From 13-2-20CM-66-19 sp963824395 (GTDB lineage: Bacteria; Pseudomonadota; Gammaproteobacteria; Steroidobacterales; Steroidobacteraceae), in assembly GCA_963824395.1 (NCBI GenBank), contig CAWGPF010000005.1, positions 558,001 through 622,000 on the forward strand: a stretch of DNA of 64,000 nucleotides, written 5' to 3'. This document shows positions 58,005 through 64,000 of the stretch, one piece after another. A program made the translations under genes and the position numbers. The notes under the pieces are model-generated. The model made no database searches, was not told where the DNA came from, and worked only from the letters and a program-made list of their open reading frames with translations. The number at the start of each line of letters is the position of its first letter. Positions within the stretch are counted from its first letter, which is position 1.

Positions 58005-59429
58005 ATGCAGACGCAGCTGTTGATCGCGGGTCGCCTGGTGGCGGGCGAGGGTAACGCGGAAGCCATCCTCGACAGTGCCTCGGGTGAAGAGATTGCCGCC
58101 GTGAACGAGGCCTCGCCTGCCCAGGTGGAGGCCGCCGTGGCGGCCGCCGAGCAGGCGTTCCCGGGTTGGGCCCGTACCCCGCCCAAGGAACGCGCCACGC
58201 TGCTTCTGAAAATTGCCGACGGCATCGAGGCCCACGCCGCAGACTACGCCGCGCTCGAGTCGCGCAACACCGGCAAGCCGCTCGCCGCCGTCCTCAACGA
58301 CGAACTGCCCTCGATCGCGGACATATTCCGCTACTTCGCCGGGGTGTGCCGCGCCCCCCAGGGGCTCGCGGCCGGGGAGTATCTGCCGGGCCACACGAGC
58401 ATGATCCGCCGCGATCCGGTCGGCGTCGTGGCCTCGATCGCGCCCTGGAACTATCCTTTGATGATGCTCGCCTGGAAGATCGCCCCCGCGATCGCGGCGG
58501 GCAACACGCTGATCCTGAAGCCCTCCGAGCAGACCCCGCTCACGGCGCTCAAGCTGGCGGTGCTCCTGGCGGAAGTGCTGCCACCCGGCGTCGTCAACAT
58601 CGTATGCGGACGCGGCGAGCCGGTCGGGCGCCTACTGACGAGCCATCCGCGCGTGCGCATGGTGTCACTCACCGGCTCGATCGCCACCGGGCAGAAGATC
58701 CTCGCCGGGGCTGCGGATAACCTCAAACGCACGCACCTCGAGCTCGGGGGCAAGGCGCCGGTGATCGTGTTCGACGACGCGGACGTCGAGGCGCTGGTGG
58801 CGGGCGTGCGCACCTTTGGCTTCTACAACGCCGGGCAGGACTGCACGGCCGCCTGCCGCCTGTACGTGGGCAAGCAGGTATACGAGCGCGTGGTCGCGCA
58901 GCTCACCGAGGCTGCCAGCTCCATCAAGGTCGGCACCCAGCAGGCCCCCGGGGTGGAGATGGGGCCCCTGATCTCGGCGGCCCACCGCGAGCGCGTCGCC
59001 GCCATGGTGGCGCGCGCCGGCGCAGCGCCGCACATCCAGGTCACCACCGGCGGCAAGGCGGCGAGCGGCCGCGGCTTCTTCTTCGAGCCGACCATCCTCG
59101 CCGGGGCGCGCCAGGAGGATGAGATCGTGCAGCGCGAGGTGTTCGGACCGGTGGTGTCCGTCACCCCCTTCGGCGATGCCGATGAGGCCATCCGCTGGGC
59201 CAACGATTCGGAGTACGGGCTGGCATCTTCCATCTGGACGCGCGATATTTCGCGCGCCATGCAGGTTGCCTCCCAGCTGCAGTACGGGGTCACGTGGATC
59301 AACACGCACTTTGCGACCGTGAACGAGATGCCGCACGGGGGCTTCAAGCGCTCCGGCTACGGCAAGGACATGTCGGTCTACGCGCTCGAGGACTACACGG
59401 TCGTGCGCCACGTGATGGTGAAGCTGTAG
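58005..59429 (+). CDS. patD: PatD/YdcW-like (trimethyl)aminobutyraldehyde dehydrogenase
   Basis: 474 residues, strongly like E. coli PatD (YdcW): ESRNTGKPL, AAGEYLPGHTSMIRRDPVGVVASIAPWNYPLMM (read as HTSMIRRDPVGVVAS and APWNYPLMM), VSLTGSIATGQ, LELGGKAPVIVFDDADVEA, catalytic Cys in NAGQDCTAACR, and the end EDYTVVRHVMVKL. PatD oxidises 4-aminobutyraldehyde to GABA; enzymes of this type also take 4-trimethylaminobutyraldehyde to gamma-butyrobetaine. The carnitine setting favours the latter. GAAGGAG precedes the ATG. The PotF-like gene begins 2 nt after its stop. Confidence 0.9.
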   Translation: MQTQLLIAGRLVAGEGNAEAILDSASGEEIAAVNEASPAQVEAAVAAAEQAFPGWARTPPKERATLLLKIADGIEAHAADYAALESRNTGKPLAAVLNDELPSIADIFRYFAGVCRAPQGLAAGEYLPGHTSMIRRDPVGVVASIAPWNYPLMMLAWKIAPAIAAGNTLILKPSEQTPLTALKLAVLLAEVLPPGVVNIVCGRGEPVGRLLTSHPRVRMVSLTGSIATGQKILAGAADNLKRTHLELGGKAPVIVFDDADVEALVAGVRTFGFYNAGQDCTAACRLYVGKQVYERVVAQLTEAASSIKVGTQQAPGVEMGPLISAAHRERVAAMVARAGAAPHIQVTTGGKAASGRGFFFEPTILAGARQEDEIVQREVFGPVVSVTPFGDADEAIRWANDSEYGLASSIWTRDISRAMQVASQLQYGVTWINTHFATVNEMPHGGFKRSGYGKDMSVYALEDYTVVRHVMVKL

Positions 59430-59431
59430 GC

Positions 59432-60559
59432 GTGCGCGCGCGGCCGCGGCAGCGCGCCGGTGCAGCGCTCATCCTCTGCACGCTCGGGCTGAGCGCCGGC
59501 TGCGGCGGCGGCTCCGGGCATGGGCCGCCTGCCGAAGCCAAAGAGCTGCACATCTACAACTGGGCCGACTACATCGGCAAGGACACCATCGCCGACTTCG
59601 AGGCGCGCACCGGCATCAAGGTGGTGTACGACACCTACGATGCGGACGAGACGCTCGAAGCCAAGATGATGGCAGGGGACTCCGGCTACGACGTGGTGAG
59701 CACCTCCGCCGACTTCTTCGCCCGGCAGATCAAGGCCGGTATCTACCGCCCGCTGGATAAGGCGCTGCTGCCGAACTGGAAGAATCTCGATCCGCACATC
59801 CTTGAGCTCGAGGCCCGGGCCGACCCGGGCAACCGCTACGCGATGCCATACCTGCGTCACGTCAATGGCTTCGCCTACAACACCGAAGCCATCGCCGCGC
59901 GCATGAAGGACGCCCCGGTTGACAGCCTCGACATGATCTTCAAGCCCGAGGTCATCAAGCACTTCGCCGACTGCGGGGTGACGTTCCTCGATTCCGCCGA
60001 GGACGTGCTGCAGCTCGCGCTCAACTATCTGCACCTGGATCCGAACTCCGCGCGAGCGGAGGACTACGCGCAGGCCGAGAAACTCCTGCTCGCGGTGCGC
60101 CCCTACGTGCGCGCCTTTGACTCGAGCGAGTACATGAATGGACTCGTCACCGGGGACTTCTGCATCGCCATGTCGTGGTCGGCGGACTATGCCACCTCGC
60201 GCGCCCGCGCCCGCGCGGCGGGGATCGAGGTGCCGCTGGCGTTCACGGTGCCCAAGGAGGGCGCGAACTTCGCCTTTGATGCCCTGCTGATTCCCACCGA
60301 TGCGCCGCATCCCCTGGCGGCGCACCAGTTCCTGAACTACATCCTCGAGCCGAAGGTGATCGCGGCGATCACCAACGAGATTCACTACGCCAACGACAAT
60401 GTCGCATCCACTCCCTACGTGGCGCCGGCGATTCTCAACGATCCGGCCGTGTATCCGCCGCCGGCGGTGGAGGCGCGCCTCTACATCGCCGAGGAGGCCA
60501 CCCCGCAGGTCGAGCGGTTGCGTACCCGCACCTGGACGCGCATCAAGACCGGGCTGTAG
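59432..60559 (+). CDS. PotF-like substrate-binding lipoprotein of a polyamine-type ABC importer
   Basis: 375 residues from GTG 59432, 2 nt after the PatD-like stop. A lipoprotein signal with lipobox LSAGC (CTLGLSAGC) leads to a PotF-like fold: KELHIYNWADYIGKDTIADFE, GYDVVSTSADFFARQI, FLDSAEDVLQLALNYL, CIAMSWSADY, FAFDALLIPTDAPHPLAAHQFLNYILEP and RTRTWTRIKTG. The aromatic and acidic ligand residues of PotF (Trp and Asp in NWxDY, the Asp after the SWSAD Trp, the Asp in FDALL) are retained, so the ligand should be cationic, such as putrescine, gamma-butyrobetaine or trimethylaminobutyraldehyde. E. coli PotF is a soluble protein; here it is lipid-anchored. Confidence 0.88.
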   Translation: MRARPRQRAGAALILCTLGLSAGCGGGSGHGPPAEAKELHIYNWADYIGKDTIADFEARTGIKVVYDTYDADETLEAKMMAGDSGYDVVSTSADFFARQIKAGIYRPLDKALLPNWKNLDPHILELEARADPGNRYAMPYLRHVNGFAYNTEAIAARMKDAPVDSLDMIFKPEVIKHFADCGVTFLDSAEDVLQLALNYLHLDPNSARAEDYAQAEKLLLAVRPYVRAFDSSEYMNGLVTGDFCIAMSWSADYATSRARARAAGIEVPLAFTVPKEGANFAFDALLIPTDAPHPLAAHQFLNYILEPKVIAAITNEIHYANDNVASTPYVAPAILNDPAVYPPPAVEARLYIAEEATPQVERLRTRTWTRIKTGL

Positions 60560-60568
60560 CGGCGCTGC

Positions 60569-61405
60569 TCAGGCCCCCTTGGCGGCGAGCTGGATTTCCA
60601 GTTCCCGGCGCCGGTCGCCGCGCACCATGAGGTAGCCGGCCGCGAGCACGCACACGCCTACCGCGCATACGATGAGGCTCGCCAGCGCATTGACGTCGGG
60701 GCTGACTCCGAGCTTCACCTTGGAGTAGATGATCATCGGCAGGGTGCTCGCGCCCGGGCCCGCCACGAAGCTCGAGATCACGAGGTCATCGAGCGAGAGC
60801 GTGAAGGACAGCAGCCAGCTCGAGATGATCGCCGGCATGATGATCGGCAGCGTTACCTCGAGGAACGCGCGCGCCGGGCTCGCGCCGAGGTCCATGGCGG
60901 CCTCCTCGAGCGAGCGGTCGGCGGCGGCGAGCCGCGACTGCACCGTCACCGTGACGTAGGCGGTGCAGAAGGTGATGTGCGAGATCACGATGGTGGTGAA
61001 GCCGCGGTGCGGCCATCCGAGCAGCTGCACCATCGACACGAACAGCAGCAGCTGCGTGATACCGGTGATGATCTCCGGCATGACGAGCGGTGCGTTCACC
61101 ATGCCGGTCAGGAGCAGCCGGCCGCGGAAGCGCGCAAAGCGCACCAGGGCAACGGAGGCGAGCGTGCCGAGCACTACCGCGCCGCTGGAGGCGGTGACCG
61201 CCACCTCGAGCGATAACAGCGCGGACTCCAGCAGCTGCCGGTTGTGCAGCAGTTCCACATACCAGGCGGTCGAGAACCCGCCCCACACGTTGACGAGGCG
61301 CGACGCATTGAAGGAATAGGCGATGAGCACCAGGATCGGCACGTACAGCACCGCGATACCGGCGAACAGCACCGTCTGCAGAAAGGCGGAAGAGCGTCGT
61401 TCCAC
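60569..61405 (-). CDS. Polyamine-type ABC transporter permease (PotI/PotC-like)
   Basis: 278 residues with six helices and the cytoplasmic EAA loop EEAAMDLGASPARAFLEVTLPIIMPAI, which docks an ATPase. It starts with a helix (VLFAGIAVLYVPILVLIAYSF) and NASRLVNVWGGFSTAWYVELL. It is the second permease of the pair; the upstream permease gene stops 6 nt before its ATG. It runs toward, and ends 9 nt from, the PotF-like gene. No ATPase gene follows. Confidence 0.9.
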   Translation of the reverse strand: MERRSSAFLQTVLFAGIAVLYVPILVLIAYSFNASRLVNVWGGFSTAWYVELLHNRQLLESALLSLEVAVTASSGAVVLGTLASVALVRFARFRGRLLLTGMVNAPLVMPEIITGITQLLLFVSMVQLLGWPHRGFTTIVISHITFCTAYVTVTVQSRLAAADRSLEEAAMDLGASPARAFLEVTLPIIMPAIISSWLLSFTLSLDDLVISSFVAGPGASTLPMIIYSKVKLGVSPDVNALASLIVCAVGVCVLAAGYLMVRGDRRRELEIQLAAKGA

Positions 61406-61411
61406 GGCGCT

Positions 61412-62302
61412 TCAGCTCTCGATCTGGCGCACGTTGTAGTACTGATAGACGGCGATCGGCCCTGCCAGCAGGAGCAGGAATGCGATCGCGACGGCCGCCG
61501 CCACCGGCCAGTCGTGGTTACCGAAAAACTCATCCCACAGCACGCGGCCGATCATGAGGTTGTTGGGGCCGCCGAGGAGCGAGGGGATGACGAACTCACC
61601 CACCGCCGGTATGAATACCAGCATGGAGCCGGCGATCACCCCGGGAATCGACAGCGGCAGCGTCACGTCGAGGAAGGCGCGCCTGGGGGTGCTGCCGAGG
61701 TCAGAGGCGGCCTCGAGCAGCGTCGGGTCGAGCTTCTCGAGCGTCGCGAACAGCGGCAGCACCATGAAGGGCAGGTAGGAATAGATGATGCCGATGTAGA
61801 CCGCGACTCCGGTATGCATGATGTGCAGCGGCTCGTGGATGAGGCCCAGGTGCAGCAACACCGTGTTGAGGAAGCCGTTGTCGCGGATGATGCCCTCGAG
61901 CGCGTAGACGCGCAGCAGGAAGGACGTCCAGAACGGCAGCATGATCACGAGCAGGAGCAGGTTCTGTGTGGATTTCGGGCTGCGCGCGATCGCGTAGGCC
62001 ATCGGGTAGCCGACCAGCAGGCAGATCAGGGTCGAGAAGAACGCCGTGCGCAGCGAGTACAGGTAAGCAAACAGATAAACCTGGTCCGTCAGCAGGTACT
62101 TGTAGTTGCCAAGCTGCGCCGACACCTTCAGGTGGTGGTCGGGGGTGAAGGAGATGACGTCCGAGAACGGCGGGACGTGCGGGATGGCCTCGGCAAAGCT
62201 GATCTTGAAGGCGAAGGCAAACGGGATCAGGAAAAATACCAGCAGGAAGATGAGGGGCGGCAGGATGATCAGCCAGCGGCCCGGTCGCCAGGTCGGTTTC
62301 AT
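61412..62302 (-). CDS. Polyamine-type ABC transporter permease (PotH/PotB-like)
   Basis: 296 residues with six helices. An N-terminal helix (WLIILPPLIFLLVFFLIPFAFAFKISF) comes before the membrane core, with VIMLPFWTSFLLRVYALEGII and the EAA loop LLEAASDLGSTPRRAFLDVTLPLSIPG. It pairs with the PotI-like permease. The gene is divergent from the TetR-Rieske gene, which suggests that regulator controls this transporter. Confidence 0.9.
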   Translation of the reverse strand: MKPTWRPGRWLIILPPLIFLLVFFLIPFAFAFKISFAEAIPHVPPFSDVISFTPDHHLKVSAQLGNYKYLLTDQVYLFAYLYSLRTAFFSTLICLLVGYPMAYAIARSPKSTQNLLLLVIMLPFWTSFLLRVYALEGIIRDNGFLNTVLLHLGLIHEPLHIMHTGVAVYIGIIYSYLPFMVLPLFATLEKLDPTLLEAASDLGSTPRRAFLDVTLPLSIPGVIAGSMLVFIPAVGEFVIPSLLGGPNNLMIGRVLWDEFFGNHDWPVAAAVAIAFLLLLAGPIAVYQYYNVRQIES

Positions 62303-62406
62303 GTTAGAGCTTTTGCCGGTGCCTGGCGGCTATTGTGCGCGATAAACTCAGGTACAGTGAAGCTATTGATCCGGCGCGCAGGGTGCGCCGGCGGACGGTA
62401 GGGAAC

Positions 62407-63951
62407 GTGGCGGTCCAGAGAAGCACTTCGGAAATCCCGGCGGCGCCATCCGGCGGCGGCTCGCGCATCCGTCAGCGCCAGCGCCAGCGACTGATCGACG
62501 CCTGCATCTCGGCCCTGCACATCTACGGTCCCTCGCGCACCACCGTGGAGAAGGTGGTGGCGCTCGCGGACCTGTCTCCGGGGATCGTGCGCTTCTACTT
62601 CGACTCCAAGGCGGCGATGCTGCTCGCTTCCCTCGACTACCTCGGACGCGAGTTCGAGTCCCGGGTCATCGTGCCCGTGCGCCAGCTGAAGCACACCCCG
62701 GTCAATGCGCTGCGCCTCCTGGTCGAGCTTTACCTGGATGCCGACATCGCCAGTCCCCGCAAGGTGTCGGTCTGGTATTCCTTCTGGGGCGAGGCCAGCT
62801 CGCGCCAGGAATACCTCGACATCTGTGGCAAGCATGACGATGACTTTGCCGCCCTCGTGCACGAGCTCATGGAGCGCCTGATCGCCCAGAGCGGCGCTGC
62901 GCACCTGGATGCCGATGGCATCGCGCTCGGCCTCATCGGGGTGCTCGAGGTGCTGTGGCAGAGCATCGCCTTCCAGAGCGAGGCCAACATCGACCGCCGC
63001 GCCGCGGTCAACCGCGCGCTCGCCTATCTGGGCTCCGTGTTTCCCGGGGAGTTCGTACCGGCGCCGGCACCGGCAATTGCCCCCGTCAGCTCCGCGGCCG
63101 GCACCCGGCTGCCGGCGCGCGCCTATGCGGATGTCGCGCTGCTCGCCGCCGAGCGCGAGCAGCTGCTGCGCCATCGCTGGCAGGTGCTCGGGCACGAGGC
63201 CGAACTGCGCTCGCCCGGGGATTACCTGAGCGGGGACCTCGGCGGCGAGCGGGTGCTCGTGGTGCGCGCCGAGCGCGACCGCCTGCATGCCTTCCGCAAC
63301 ACCTGTCGCCGCAGCCCGCACGCGCTCGTCACCGAGCGCTCCGGGCAGCTGCACAGCGCCATCCGCTGCGCCACGCACGCGCTCACCTATACCTTCGATG
63401 GCCACCTCGTGGAGGGCCGCACGCCCGGTGATCTCACGCCGCTGGAGCTCGCGCGGCGCGAGCACATCGTGCTGGCCCGTGCGCTGCCCGGCCCCGAGAG
63501 CCTGCCGGCTGCCGTGCCCTGGGAGGCCTTCGGGAGCCTCATGCCGCGCGGCGTCACGGACCTGGAGGTCGCAGCCGACTGGAAGGTGCCGGTGGAGCAG
63601 TGGCTCGAGAACCCGCAGGCGCACCAGTACTTCCTCCCCCCGAATCAGCTGTTCGAGGTGCGCGGCGAGGGTGCGGTGATCCTGCAGGTCACGCCCACTG
63701 CCCCCGGGCGCTCGCGCATCCGCCGCTTCGACTTCACGACCGACAAGCGCAGCGGCAGTCGCGCCGGGCGCGACGGCAGCAGGCGCGAAATGGATGCCTG
63801 GCTTGGCTCCCAGGTGGCGCTGGCCGAGTCCACGCAGAGCGGCTTTCTCGGGGCGGGGGCGGACGCGGCCGACAGCGGCCCGGTAACCCCTGCGCTCGCG
63901 CAGTTCCGCGACGCGATCACCGCGCTCCTGCACGCACTCTCGGCGAAGTAG
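62407..63951 (+). CDS. TetR/BetI-like regulator fused to a degenerate Rieske oxygenase-like module
   Basis: 514 residues from GTG 62407 (starts upstream to 62335 are possible). Residues about 20-205 are a BetI-like TetR: helix-turn-helix ALADLSPGIVRFYFDSKAAMLL and ligand helix VWYSFWGEASSRQEYL. Residues about 250-340 read as a Rieske domain of ring-hydroxylating/betaine monooxygenase type: LRHRWQVLGHEAELRSPGDY, VLVVRAERDRLHAFRNTCRR, RCATHALTYTFDGHLV. The iron ligands would be C300, position 302, C321 and H324, but position 302 is Arg, not His. A shortened catalytic-like part (LEVAADWKVPVEQWLE) lacks the usual paired His residues. The frame is continuous. Probably a sensor, not an enzyme. Confidence 0.85.
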   Translation: MAVQRSTSEIPAAPSGGGSRIRQRQRQRLIDACISALHIYGPSRTTVEKVVALADLSPGIVRFYFDSKAAMLLASLDYLGREFESRVIVPVRQLKHTPVNALRLLVELYLDADIASPRKVSVWYSFWGEASSRQEYLDICGKHDDDFAALVHELMERLIAQSGAAHLDADGIALGLIGVLEVLWQSIAFQSEANIDRRAAVNRALAYLGSVFPGEFVPAPAPAIAPVSSAAGTRLPARAYADVALLAAEREQLLRHRWQVLGHEAELRSPGDYLSGDLGGERVLVVRAERDRLHAFRNTCRRSPHALVTERSGQLHSAIRCATHALTYTFDGHLVEGRTPGDLTPLELARREHIVLARALPGPESLPAAVPWEAFGSLMPRGVTDLEVAADWKVPVEQWLENPQAHQYFLPPNQLFEVRGEGAVILQVTPTAPGRSRIRRFDFTTDKRSGSRAGRDGSRREMDAWLGSQVALAESTQSGFLGAGADAADSGPVTPALAQFRDAITALLHALSAK

Positions 63952-64000
63952 CTTTGCTCGCGCCTTACGCGAAGCGTGCCGGCGCTGCGGGCAGACGCAC

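Noticed and set aside
62299..63933. 544-residue minus frame opposite the TetR-Rieske gene
   Set aside because: I checked it because the + product is so odd. The antisense product is Arg/Gly/Ala/His-rich with no domain, while the + frame keeps TetR and Rieske-like motifs throughout.

Overview
The window is high-GC (roughly two thirds G+C), densely coded, Gram-negative chromosomal DNA. A PotF/PotH/PotI-type importer, hopanoid gene hpnB, Fe-type superoxide dismutase, a cyclic beta-1,2-glucan synthase, LigD and NarL/AcoR-type regulators point to a proteobacterium. A gammaproteobacterium of the Steroidobacter/Nevskia kind is my best guess, but it is an inference without rRNA. I saw no rRNA, tRNA, CRISPR array, insertion sequence or phage.

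Layout. 1-10.5 kb: a truncated YihY membrane protein, three-domain LigD (no Ku in view), a CsbD-like stress protein, two signalling proteins whose key residues are lost (a receiver without its Asp and Lys, a CheB-like domain without its His), DUF1003 and NnrU membrane proteins, and a hybrid histidine kinase. 10.6-20.7 kb: an SDR; an ornithine cyclodeaminase/SnoaL/EthD operon; an AcoR-type sigma-54 activator convergent with an aldehyde dehydrogenase-DUF779 operon that has a textbook sigma-54 promoter and a cluster of upstream palindromes; hpnB; a type III PLP decarboxylase. 20.9-31.2 kb: a small four-Cys protein, a secreted beta-propeller/CehA-type protein, a degenerate GGDEF protein, then a stress region (sodB, a three-gene DUF883/holin-like membrane operon, a ferritin-like protein, a CHASE3 kinase, a lone receiver, a GacA/UvrY-like regulator, a BON protein). 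Several of these have a GacA-box-like dyad (TGTAGG-N6-CCTACA or close variants) about 100 bp upstream. 31.3-50.1 kb: an AI-2E-type permease, a flavoprotein disulfide-reductase homologue without its redox cysteines, a GH144-like glucanase, the giant NdvB, two transporters, a sedolisin (S53) protease with a clear terminator, and YidB.

50.2-64 kb is the most coherent block and reads as a gamma-butyrobetaine/L-carnitine catabolic island: L-carnitine dehydrogenase fused to a hot-dog thioesterase, a BetI-like TetR, an acyl-CoA dehydrogenase, CaiD, an NDP-forming acyl-CoA synthetase, a second thioesterase, CdhC (3-dehydrocarnitine cleavage), a PatD-like aminobutyraldehyde dehydrogenase, and a PotF-PotH-PotI-like importer without its ATPase. 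Together they could take trimethylaminobutyraldehyde or gamma-butyrobetaine through CoA thioesters to carnitine and then glycine betaine. An AT-rich palindrome lies in the central divergent promoter, and a weaker version lies before the carnitine dehydrogenase. The island ends with the most unusual gene in the window: a BetI-like TetR DNA-binding protein fused to a degenerate Rieske oxygenase-like module.
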